From Bretschneidera sinensis (taxonomy: Eukaryota > Streptophyta > Magnoliopsida > Brassicales > Akaniaceae), in the NCBI GenBank assembly GCA_023935145.1, contig CM043700.1, forward strand, positions 24,708,001-24,772,000: a stretch of DNA of 64,000 nt. Direction: 5' to 3'. The notes beneath the pieces were generated by a model. The model saw nothing but the letters and a program-made list of their open reading frames with translations. It did not search any database and had not been told where the DNA came from. Every line of letters begins with the position of its first letter. Position 1 is the first letter of the stretch. Both the position numbers and the translations under genes were made by a program. This document shows positions 48,096 through 58,604 of this stretch, in pieces.

Positions 48096-49596
48096 CAAAC
48101 CCTTTTTCGAGGAACTAACTTGCACGATTTGTTTTTGACATTATCCTCTCATGCGGTCTCAAATCTGATTTGTTCATTTTATTGGTTCAAAAAATAGTGT
48201 AAATATCAGAATAAAATGGCAAATCAATCACCACATCCATAATTATATCATCAAATTGATTTTGCGATATATAATAAGGGAATTTGAGGGCAAATTAAAT
48301 GTCTCTGAGTAATGGGTTGAAATCTTTGTCCATTTGAGTATTTTCAAATAACAAAAATGCACATGTTTCTTTATTTTCCCAATATCTTTTTAGGTCATGT
48401 TTGGGAGGTCATTTAAGTCAACTTAAAGCAAGTTGGTTTAAATGATTCCCCAAACATAACCTTAGATATGGGTCTGACTTTATTTTTATTTTTTTTTTAT
48501 CTTTCTCTCATTAAAAGGTAGAAAATATATCTTTTTCTTTTACTAACTAAAAAACACATTATCATTTAAAGAATCTAACGATTAAGATTTATGCACAAAT
48601 ATAGTTTGGACCAAAATATCTCTATACCATGTTAGTAAAGTGGAAGTATTTTTGAAAAATAACAATTTTTCAATTTTTTTATAAAAAAAATATTCAAGTG
48701 GGTAATGTTCATTGGACACATCCCCATGCGTGGGGGCCCGTGCAACATCTCTAGTGGTCGGATGGATGGCGTCAGTTGAACAATTGACTTCCTTTCATTG
48801 ATTCCGACTCGATGGTATGGTTGGTTTTCATAAATAACCACCGAAAATGAGTAGATTCATAAAAATGCCCTTTACATTCTTGACAGGCTAGCTGACACTA
48901 CATGAGGGCTGACTCGAAGAAATGTGACACTTCTGGGTGTCATTCAATAGCTCTCGATGAAAGCTTTTCAACGATATTAGGGGTGCGCTCTTTTGACCCC
49001 TGGATATTTTGATATCGCCAAAAACTCTAGAGGTGAAAAAAATAAATCAATAATTTTGTTCATTTACCAAATTATCCTCCTATTTGTGCAAATCTTAAAA
49101 TTTAATTTTTCAAATTATGATGTGTCTTTTCTTGATAAAAGAAGAATGAGGCATATTTTAATAAAAAGGTAAACAATGGAAGCTCTTGAAATAATGTTTA
49201 CTTTCATTTTTATTTTCATGTCATATGTACATTGTTTTTGTTGAAAATTCGAGTTGGGTTGGACATCCATCATCCCGTCCAAATAAGAATTTGAACTAGA
49301 GAAGCTCCTCATATTTCTCGACATGTTGTCTCAACTGCCAAGTTGTGTCTAATGAGTAGCAAAAAGGGGCAAATACTCTCTAAAGGTTGCACATGTTTTT
49401 AGTGAGAGAAAAAAAACACACCATTCCTCTTGTAGAGAGATGAGGGTTGTTAAGTGATGGAAATTTGTATACTTTTTGACTCTTTGATTGTATAAACGAT
49501 CATAGACGAGATTGAAGACAAAAAAAAATGAAAAAGAGTTCAAAATATAAGAGGTTTCGAGTCAAATAAGTAAAAAGAGATTTTTTTTTTGCGTAA
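48096..49596. other. Intergenic DNA, no gene seen
   Basis: Outside the small MITE at 48393-48461 I see no coding region, RNA gene or clear repeat boundary. Confidence 0.55.
48393..48461. mobile_element. Very small Tourist-like MITE with TTA target duplication
   Basis: 69-base foldback GGTCATGTTTGGG...CCCCAAACATAACC flanked by TTA at 48390-48392 and 48462-48464. TTA duplication and the GTTTGG end fit PIF/Harbinger-derived MITEs. Confidence 0.75.
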
Positions 49597-49605
49597 TATT
49601 TATTT

Positions 49606-51152
49606 GGAAAAATTACATTCATACCATTGGGGTATAGTATATTCTACACTCGCATCGTCGTGTTTTTAAAACATACACATACAGCACTGGACCATGTTTG
49701 ACCATTTGTTGACTGTTAACTTATAACAGATAAATGAAGATTACGAAACTACCCATACCTAATGCAATTCCTCTTTCTCTTTTACTCTCAACATATTTTC
49801 TTTATCCTCCTCCTCTTTCTCCAAGAACGGAAACTCCAAATTGAAGCAAAAGTGACATCTATGGCGGTAGAGCCACGGTGGCTTCCAACGATGAGGTCTA
49901 GAGAAATACAGAGAGCAGAAGGCTCTAACTTCTTCTTCTCTTTTACCCATCAACTTCTCCAAATCTGTTTGTATTTTTTTTTATCTAGATCCCAAAACAA
50001 ACAAACTTTAAAACCAATAATATAACCACATGATTAAAGAGGTTAAAAGAGACCCAAATCAAATAAAAACCAAAACAAATTTCTTTGATTTTTTTTGGAA
50101 TACAATGAATAAAGAGGCAAAAAAGTTTCAAAGATTCATCTCTATCCCGATCTTAGCAGTGCTCCTGTTGATGAGTTTTGTGTATTACATCACATTTTTC
50201 ATTTTCATTAAGGATTGGGTTGGTTTGCATAGCTCAACTGGAACTTTAAACACTTTGATCTTTAGTTTCTTGGCTTCTCAATGTCTTTTCTCTTTTTTTT
50301 TTCTATGTTCTCACTGACCCACGTCATGTCCCATCCTGTTGGTTTCTTTTTAGTTGATGAGAAAGACGAGGAAGAAGAATGGAATGCAATTTTTGGGTGC
50401 ATACTTCCTGTTAGTTTGGTTTCACATAAGGATGATATTCTCTAATTCATTGATTTTTAATTTTCTTTTATATGGGGAATTTTTTTTTCTTTGACTAATT
50501 CATTGTATATTTCTAAGCGAAAAGTTAGTTAATTTAATTTATTTGAAGAATGATTTGGATTCTAGAAAAAAAGTGGCAAAGAAAAAAAATTAGAGCTTTC
50601 AAAGGAGGAAGATGAAGGTTCAAGGTATATACACGATTTTGAGGAAGTGCTACTACTGGAGTAAAATTTGAGTGCTTTTAGGGGAAGAAGATAAATGTTC
50701 AAGGTGTTTGGCAACTGAGAAAGTTAGAAAATTACTTTCTCTCGATTTTTTTTGGAAGTTGAAATTAGAGAAAGTTCTTGAGGTTTAATCATTGGAGAGG
50801 AAAAAACTAAGAAAATCAAATAAGAGCAGAAACAAAATCTCTCTGTTTCGATATATTATTTGAAATTTTTAGCACATGTTTGACTTTTGAGAGAAAAAAA
50901 TGGAATCTAGGTTTTCAAAAAGAGTGAAAATATATCTAAGGATATTTTTGGGCTTTAAAAAACTAATTGATGATATGTCATACTTTTTTACTGAAAAGAT
51001 AACGTTAACTGACTGAATTATAACGGCAATGGTGTTTTAGTAACTAAAAATCAAACTATGAATAAGATAAATGATGCATGTGTATGTTTTAAAAACACAG
51101 TGATGCGAATGTAAAATATACTATACTCCAATGGTGTGAATGTAATTTTCCC
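49606..51152. mobile_element. Mutator-like element (Pack-MULE candidate)
   Basis: 1547 bases with terminal inverted repeats of about 80 bases (left GGAAAAATTACATTCATACC, right end reverse-complemented GGGAAAATTACATTCACACC). It is flanked by a perfect 9-base duplication TATTTATTT at 49597-49605 and 51153-51161. The long repeats and 9-base duplication are diagnostic for Mutator-like elements. No transposase is inside; a host-gene-like fragment is (50104-50338). Confidence 0.9.
50104..50338 (+). pseudogene. Captured exon fragment of a DHHC palmitoyltransferase
   Basis: The frame starting at the ATG at 50104 reads MNKEAKKFQRFISIPILAVL, then FVYYITFFIFIKDWVGLHSS and NTLIFSFLASQCLFSF. That is two membrane segments and a linker like the start of plant DHHC S-acyltransferases of the PAT15/PAT16 kind. 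After a run of T near 50290-50302 the frame shifts and LTDPRHVPS follows, resembling the DP-x-x-VP motif upstream of the DHHC domain. No DHHC domain follows. The identification is from memory of the family and needs a search. As it stands it cannot make a palmitoyltransferase. Confidence 0.55.
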
Positions 51153-51321
51153 TATTTATTTTATAGTCTCTTTATTTTCAAAATTGAAATTAAAGGATAA
51201 GTAAATTATTCTCAAGGCATGAATGATGGATTCAACAATTGACTCAATTAATGTGAATAAGGTTCAACTTAGATGTTTAGCGTTAGAACAATGCATAAAA
51301 AAGTGACAACTGTTAATATTT

Positions 51322-51586
51322 TGATCATATTTGATGGGAATTTGGTAGTAAATTGTCACATTTAAAAAAAAATTACTTAGCACGGTCCATGAAAGATATA
51401 TGGTATAAAACATATTTCACCATGGAATGAAAAAACTTCACTTTCTCTTTTTTCTCATACAATCCAATGATGAAAAACACATTTGTGCCATATATCTTTA
51501 ATGAATTGATGCTAGGCAAAAACATCTTCACATTTTGTGATAACAAATGACCACTAAATGTGACAATTCACTATCAAATATGACCA
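51322..51586. mobile_element. Foldback MITE
   Basis: Arms TCATATTTGATGGGAATTTG...AATTGTCACATTT and the reverse complement of AATGTGACAATTCACTATCA...AATATGAC pair, as do inner blocks GAAAGATATATGG / CCATATATCTTT. Confidence 0.7.
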
Positions 51587-51643
51587 TTTTACTAGTATAT
51601 GTGATAATTTTTATAAGTGCCTTGTTTTAAGGCAAGACATTAA

Positions 51644-52166
51644 GGGCATGTTTGGAAGTGGTTTTTGAAAACTGTTTTCAATTTTCAAAAACTAAAATCA
51701 GTTTTCAAAAACTCTGAAACATGTTTGGAAAACACTTTTCAAAATTAATTTTATAAAACAGTTTTAAAAAAAACCAATTTTCAAAAATTGTTTTATGAAA
51801 ACATCAAATTAGTGTTTTCTGATATAATTTTTGAAAAATAGCCCTAAAATCAATGTTCACTTCTCTATTTCATTCTTCCTCCATGATATATAAAAAATAT
51901 TAAAATTTTGAAAATAAAATAATATTAATTATTTAGTAAATATGAGAAATAAAATTAATATAGATTTTAATTTTAAACTCAAAACTAAAAATAATTACAA
52001 AGTGTATTAAAATAGTTTTCAAAATAAGTTTATTCAAACAATATGTCATTTTTTTTTTCTGTTTTGGAAACAATTTTCGAGTTACAGTTATCCAAACATG
52101 TTTTCTTCATAAAACTATTTTCTGTTTTCATTTTAAAAAACTGAAAACTGTTATCCAAACATGCCA
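51644..52166. mobile_element. Tourist-like MITE with TAA target duplication
   Basis: 523 bases. Left end GGGCATGTTTGGAAGTGG, right end CCAAACATGCCA, flanked by TAA at 51641-51643 and 52167-52169. The interior is made of GTTTTC/GAAAAC-rich repeats that fold back. No coding capacity. Confidence 0.8.
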
Positions 52167-52309
52167 TAAGAATCTCATAAGTTAATATCATTAATCTATA
52201 TATATATAGAGTAAATTATTGTGTTAATAATTAGCAGTGCTTGCATTGAGCTAACTTGTTACCGTTTAAACTTGTTGTAGTATGTGGCTCATATTGAGTG
52301 GAACATATT

Positions 52310-52640
52310 TACAGAGAAATTAAGGCTGATGTCGAAGTGGAGCGAGGGGAGCGTAGCGTACTGAGTGGAACGACGACATTAGCCCTTTTGGGTTTGGAAT
52401 TTATTGTTTTATTGGCAGGGACGATTAATAAGTTGGGGGTGCGGGGGCAACGCCCCCATGGTACTGTATAGGGGTATTTGAGGGATTTTCTAATACCTCT
52501 ATACTGCTAGGGTTAGTATAAATACATATGATGTAACCCTACTTTGACATAGTGAAATTTAGCCGCTGCTCACTCCCGTGGACGTAGGTATACTGCCGTA
52601 CCATATTAAATCTGTGCGTTTAATTGCTTTCTCTATCTCT
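52310..52640 (+). mobile_element. LTR relic (copia-like leader)
   Basis: A GC-rich hairpin (GGGGGTGCGGGGGCAACGCC...) precedes GTATAAATAC near 52516. After it come CTCCCGTGGACGTAGG and ACCATATTAAATCTGTG, words common at the R/U5 of plant copia LTRs. Boundaries not found. Confidence 0.5.
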
Positions 52641-53025
52641 TTGTTTTTCGTATTATTCATCATAATTTTTGCACGTTTCACAACAAAACACAAGAAGTTT
52701 ACATTTTCATACACAAGATCACCTTTTCCTTTTTACAAGTTTGAAAGATCCCCAGTCTTACCTTCTTTTTCACACTCTTTTTTTTTTTAAAAAAAAAATT
52801 CAAGAAAAGAGAATCAATGCAAATGAAATAAGTTTAATCCTGAATCACATAACTAACAACAAATGCTTTTTATTTGAGTTCTAGCGACTAAAAAACCAGA
52901 AAAACACTGAGTTTAAAAAAAAAAACACGAAACCACTAGATTTGACCCACGAACAAACACAAATCTACCTGTTTGGTCTAAATTTTGATTCTGTTATAGA
53001 AATTTAAAAGTGATTTTAAAGCAAC
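52641..53025. other. Flanking DNA left of the LTR array, no gene seen
   Basis: AT-rich. It carries the left copy of the array's target duplication (GCAAC, 53021-53025). Confidence 0.6.
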
Positions 53026-53744
53026 TATCGAGATTTTATCTCTAAAATTCACCTACTCAAATTTTAAGCGAAAAAACACAACCACAATAATTAAATAGAA
53101 AAATCAAATAAGTATCAAGAATACAATAATTAAACGTGGTTTGGCATCCTATTTGCTTGCGTCTACCAAAAAACTCACAAATTCATTAATTTCCATTTAC
53201 AACTTTAGGAAGAGCAAAATTGCTAAACTATCACTACTTCAACCCAAATGCTCCAATACAACCAAAGCTCTCAACTTAACTCTAGTTGTAAGTGCTCTCT
53301 TTACTTGACAGCCCGAAACCTCAATGTACAAAAAGTTCTCATCCTAACTCTAGTATAATGAAATTATGGGTGTGCCCCAAACCTTCTCTAGGATCTTCTT
53401 TACATAGAGGATATTTTCTTAATACTATTAGGAAAAGAACAACAATATAGTATACTATTACTACTTATCCTACTTGAACAAGCAATCATCCAATAGGAAA
53501 CTATTTTTCTTAAATCAATTAGAAATTCTTCTTGTGGGGATTTGAGCCAAAATCCTAACAAATCTTCACATTGGCTTAAATTCTCCACCTCATCATCAAA
53601 TTTGACTTTCTCTTTTGGTTAGTGTGATCATTCTTTTTGGTCTTCCCATATCATCCGCTTACTCTTTGAAGTAATCATCATTTCGTTAATAATCACGAAC
53701 AATTCTTCATCCTAGAATAGACCTGGACTCCTCAACTTATCTTT

Positions 53745-53948
53745 CTAAAGATGTACTGCGGGGACCTCCCAATCCATCCAAACTTTCATGTCCACCATTA
53801 ACATCATGACTATGTCATCTTCTTCCGGTGGCAAGTACTCAATCTTTGTCAACATACTACTCAAGAAATTAGTGATAATAGAATTGTAAAGGCTAATATC
53901 CATACATTCTTTCATCTTCAATTCATCAATTAGCTCAATATTAATCAT
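53745..53948 (-). pseudogene. Short gag-like remnant in the first internal region
   Basis: 67 codons with ELKMKECMDISLYNSIITNF and LSSMLTKIEY, weakly like the coiled part of copia gag. A sister copy lies at 57903-58094. It is too short to act as a capsid. Confidence 0.35.
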
Positions 53949-54479
53949 ACCTATTTTAGTGTTTTTGCCATCACAAATACAATTTTGATGCCACTTGTTG
54001 GGATTTTACCTTTAAAATCTACCTACTCAAATTTTAGGCAAAAAACATAACCACAACAATTAAATAGGCAAATAAAAAAAAGTGTAAAAAAACACAACAA
54101 TTTAACGTGGTCTAACACCATCTTTGCCTACATCCACCAACAAACTCATAATTTTATTAATCTTTAATTAAAACTTTAGGAAGAGTAAAGTTGCTAAACT
54201 CTTAGAGTCTATTTGGTTCACAGACAAGATTACAATGGGATAGGATTAGGATTAAAGTGAGATAGGATTAGTTTTATGTTTGGTTCGTAAAATTTCAGGA
54301 TTGGGATTAAAGTGGGATAACAAATACAATAACCAAAATATCTTTCTCATTTTATTATTATTATTATTAATATATATATAACCAAGACCATTTTCTCCAA
54401 TTTTCTCATCTGTTTCATGACACAGACAGAGGATTTTTTTTTCCTTTTTTTTTCTTGTTTGGGTGGTTGTTTCTCAAAA

Positions 54480-55150
54480 ACTATAAAGAAGAGGAAGGAG
54501 GAAGAAGGAGGAGGAGGGACAGTCGTAATCTAGGGAAGGAGGAAGAGGAAAATGAAGGAGGAAGAAGAGAATGAGAGAAGAAGAAGGAGGAGGAAGGGCG
54601 GCCTCGATTTGGGAAAGGAGAAGAAGGGGAGGTCGCGATTTGGGGAATAAGAATGAGGAAAGAGAAAGAGGAAAAAGAAGGAGGCGAATAAGAGATGAAG
54701 AAAGATAAGGAGGAGAAGAGATGAAGAATGAGGATCGACGACCGTGATCTAGGGAATGAGGTGGAGGAAAAGAAAGGAGAGGGGGAAGCGCGCAGGGCAC
54801 GATCTGAGAAAGGAGGAGAAGGGACTGGAGGCGCGGTGGAGGAGGGGCTGGAGAGGAGAATGGAGGCATGGGGTAGGAGGGGGAGGAGGGGGAAGGAGGG
54901 GGAGGCATGGGGGAGAGAGAGAATGAGGGGGAGGCAAGGGGAGGAGGGGGAAGGAGGGAGGAGGCGTGGAGGAGTAGGGGGAAGGAGGGGGAGGCATGGG
55001 GGAATGAGGGGGAGGCATAGGGAGGAGGAGGAAGGAGGGAGGAGACGTGGGGGATGAAGGGGGAGGAAAGGATAAGGTGCATGGGAAGAGGGAGGAAGAG
55101 AAGGAAGGAGAGAGGAAGAAAGAGAACGATGGAGGAAGAGAAGAAATTGT
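54480..55150 (+). repeat. Purine-rich low-complexity tract
   Basis: About 670 bases almost wholly A and G on the plus strand, made of GGAGGAAGG/GAGGGGGAGGC-like words. Long open frames on both strands (arginine/glutamate/glycine-rich or serine/proline/leucine-rich) result from this composition and are not genes. Confidence 0.9.
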
Positions 55151-55331
55151 AGGTGTCTATTGAGGAAGAAGAGTGCAAAATGGGAATGGACAAAAATATT
55201 TTTGTCCCAAGACTTGGAATTAAATCTGTTCCATGGGGGGCTGGGACAGATTTCATGGGATAAGGATTAGACTTATCCCAATGTAATCCCAATTGAATAG
55301 TACAAGGTGTATACCAAACATGGTTAAGGGA

Positions 55332-55365
55332 TTAAGGTGGGATTAGATTAGTCTAATCCCACCTT
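55332..55365. repeat. Perfect-looking hairpin at the right end of the foldback element
   Basis: AAGGTGGGATTAG and CTAATCCCACCTT face each other over a few bases. Confidence 0.8.
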
Positions 55366-55619
55366 AATACCCCAAATCAAACTAGCACTCACTACTTCAA
55401 CATAAAAGCCTTAATACAACCAAAACTCTCAACCTAACTCTAGTTATAAGTGCTCTCTTTACTTGACAACTCAAAATCTCAATGTACCAAAAGCTTTCAT
55501 CCTAACTCTAGTATATTGGAATTATTGGTGTACCTCAAACCTTCTCTAATATCTCCTTTATATAGAGGATATTTTCCTAATACTATTAGGAAAAGAACAA
55601 CAATATAAGAGATTATTAC

Positions 55620-57531
55620 TGTAATGACTCATCCAGGGTTGGCCACCCCCGAGACGATGTCATCACATTTTGAAAATCCTAGCCCGACACATATATGCAA
55701 CAATAAAAATAATACTAACATAAATTTTTACTTCAATCCTCAACCTTCAACAGAAGAAATACATTATTCTTATCTTTACTTAAACATTATATACAACGTA
55801 AAATACATGAATATTTACAAATAAATTTTTATTTTATTTTCTCATTAGTCTGAGGATGTGGACACGTACGTGGCTTACAGATAATGATTTCATCTGAATC
55901 TCAACTCACCAAACTATCTGTCCTACCTGCTACCTGAAATCATTGTACAATGAGGGATAAGCTTTACAAGCTCAGTGAATTAAATTTACTAAAAATATTC
56001 AATTTGTATAAATAATCCTTTAATATTTAATCATTTATATCTCATATAACTTGATAATAGCATATAGTCTAATATTTAGATAGTTTTTATCATATCATAC
56101 TTCTATGTTTCTTTCTCACCATAACTATCTCTCTGTGAGACTCATTCATCTATAAATAAATTTATAATAACAAACAACACTTCAGCATTTCAGTAATACA
56201 ATCAATATTTAAAACAGATGCAATGCATGAATTATTATTAGGGAACGTCTTCCCACATGCCGACATGTTTTTATCTTAGACCAGCCCCCTCCCGGTTCTT
56301 TTTATTTTCAGTATATACCGGTTGTCACGGTTTTTTATTTAGATTGGCCCCCTCCCGGTTCTTTTATTTCATGCATATGCATATGAACAATGATATGAAA
56401 TATGTATATGAATAATAATATAAAAACAAGCATGTATTCATGCATTTAATTTAGCTATCCTACCTTTTCTCAAATTATTATTTGATCAACTTCACTAATT
56501 TCTTCTCCTCATATATCACATCAATTTATCAACCATAGCTCGTCAAGATCCACTGAATTTCCTCTCCTTATAAATCATATCAAATTATCAACCATAGCTC
56601 ATCAAGAATTTCCCTTATCGCCTTTATTTTTAAATCGACTCATTATTCCAATAATATAATTTCTCATAAAATAATTCTCTACACATCCACATTCCTATCA
56701 TACCTATCAACCAACTTTTATCTATTACCAAATCATAAGTTAATGATTTATTCTAATATTATTACTATATATTTCATATTTATCTTGATTATTTTAAGTA
56801 AATCTAACTCACTACGTAACACTTAGAGCTACTCGTGTATCATCTCATTACCTTTTCTGCTCCTCGCAGTAATTTCTCCCGGTTGCTGATTGTCAACACC
56901 TGACATAATATTTATATTAAATTTCTAATTTATTCTTCAATTCTTCCATAATTCACACCCTTTGAAAATTCCCACTTTGAATTATGAGAAATTTCATGTA
57001 TGCTAAATTTCAAAAATAAACTTCACGTTATTACCTTCTGTTTTTGTTAGAGTTTCCCGTGCCTCTCTATGAAATTCCCCCATAAACACTTCAAAATTTT
57101 ACTCTTTCAGCCTTTCTTTTGGTCCCCAAGTCTTTAAAGAAAGAGAGTAATTTAAATTGAGGAAAGGAGAAAACCAGACAGGATTTGGTAAGTAATGAAT
57201 AAAGGAAAAACTAAATATAAATATATACTAAATATATATAATTGATACTTACTGTTTGAAAAGTCCTTGTGTCTCATGCATGCAAGGCAAAGGCTACAGC
57301 TGGGCATCCAAGTGTAGCCACCTTTTTTTTACTTTTTTTTTTCCTTCTTATCCTTCTAACGACGTTTTTTTTTTTTTTCTTTGTATCCGTACCATCGCGC
57401 GCCCAGTTTTTTTCAAAAGAATTATTTTATTCAAATAATAAAATTTTCACATATATATTATTTTATTTTAATTCTATATCATATTTATCAAATTAATTAT
57501 TTACCCATACTTTAAGAACACAGGTATTACA
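55620..57531 (-). mobile_element. Solo gypsy LTR (same family as 39104-48095)
   Basis: 1912 bases between ATTAC at 55615-55619 and ATTAC at 57532-57536. The plus-strand left end TGTAATGACTCATCCAGGG is the complement of the LTR end, and the right end GGTATTACA is the complement of the LTR start TGTAATACC. No internal region remains, as expected after LTR-LTR recombination. Confidence 0.9.
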
Positions 57532-57902
57532 ATTACTATTCCTTATAAAATAAGCAACCATCCAATAGGAAATTACTTTTCCCAAACCAATTAGAAATTC
57601 TCCTTGAGGAGATTTGAGCCAAAATCCTAACAAATCTCTACATTGGCTCAAATTCTCCACCTCATCATCAAAATTGACTTTCCCTTTTGGTTGGTGTGAT
57701 CATTTCTTTTGGTCTTTCAATATCATCCGCTTACTCTTCGAAGCAATATCATCTCCTTGATAATCACGAACAATTCTTCATCCTCGGACATTCTTGGACT
57801 CTTCAGCTTATCTCTCTCTAGAGATACCGCGTGAACCTCCCCATCCATCCAAACTTCTTTGCTCACTATTAATATCGTGACCATATCATATTCTTCTGGT
57901 GG

Positions 57903-58094
57903 TCAGTACTCAATCTCTGTCAACATACTACTCAAGAAATTAGTGATAATAGAATTGCAAAATCTAATATCCATACATTCTTCCATATTCAATTCATCAG
58001 TTAGCTCAATACTAATCATGCCTATTTTTTGTGTTTTTGCCATTTCAACAACAACTTTGATACAACTTGTTGAGATTTTACCTCTAAAATCCAC
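57903..58094 (-). pseudogene. Short gag-like remnant in the second internal region
   Basis: 63 codons, near copy of the one at 53745-53948 (ELNMEECMDIRFCNSIITNF), with its own substitutions. Confidence 0.35.
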
Positions 58095-58604
58095 CTACTC
58101 AAATTTTAGGCAAAAAACACAACCACAACAATTAAATAGGCAAATCAAACAAGTATCAAGACACTAATAAACTCACAACTTTATTAATCTTCAATTGCAA
58201 CTTTATGAAGAGTAAAGTTGCGAAACTCTCACTACTTCAACTCAAAAGCCCCAATACTACCAAAGCTCTCAACCTAGCTCTAGTTGTAAGTGCCCTCTCT
58301 ACTTGACAACCCAAAACCTCAATATGCACAAACCTCTCATCCTAACTCTAGTATATTGGAATTATTGGTGTGCCTCAAACCTTCTCTAGAATATCCTTTA
58401 TATCGATGATATTTTCTCAATACTATTAGGAAAAGAACAATAACATAAGAGGCTACTACTACTTCTCCTACTATAATAAACAGCCATCTAATATGAAACT
58501 ACTTTTCTCAAACAAATTAGAAATTCTCCTTGTGGGGATTGGAGTCAAAATTATAATAGCAACTTTGGGTAGAAGTGCTATGGAGTTAAAAGCTATTAAG
58601 TGTT

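Larger units (their letters stand above)
54203..55387. mobile_element. Foldback element with a purine-rich core, inside the middle LTR
   Basis: It splits LTR text that continues in the other copies (GTTGCTAAACTCT | CACTACTTC). Ends GAGTCTATTTGGTT and the reverse complement of AATCAAACTAGCACTC are imperfect inverted repeats, followed by related GGGATTAG-rich blocks. The target duplication is unresolved. The core is GGA-rich. Confidence 0.65.
53026..58558 (-). mobile_element. Tandem three-LTR, two-internal copia-like non-autonomous array
   Basis: LTR 53026-53560, internal 53561-53995, LTR 53996-57632 (split by two insertions), internal 57633-58067, LTR 58068-58558. Both internals are 435 bases. 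LTR ends are TGTTGGGATTTTA and AAAATCCTAACA where intact. On the minus strand each internal starts with a TGG(C/T)ATCAAA-like primer-binding site. The whole block is flanked by GCAAC at 53021-53025 and 58559-58563. The interior has only a gag-like remnant. Confidence 0.82.

Noticed and set aside
54474..55292. Long open frames on both strands, up to 272 codons
   Set aside because: They are produced by the purine/pyrimidine-rich low-complexity tract and encode only repetitive Ser/Pro/Leu or Arg/Glu/Gly strings.
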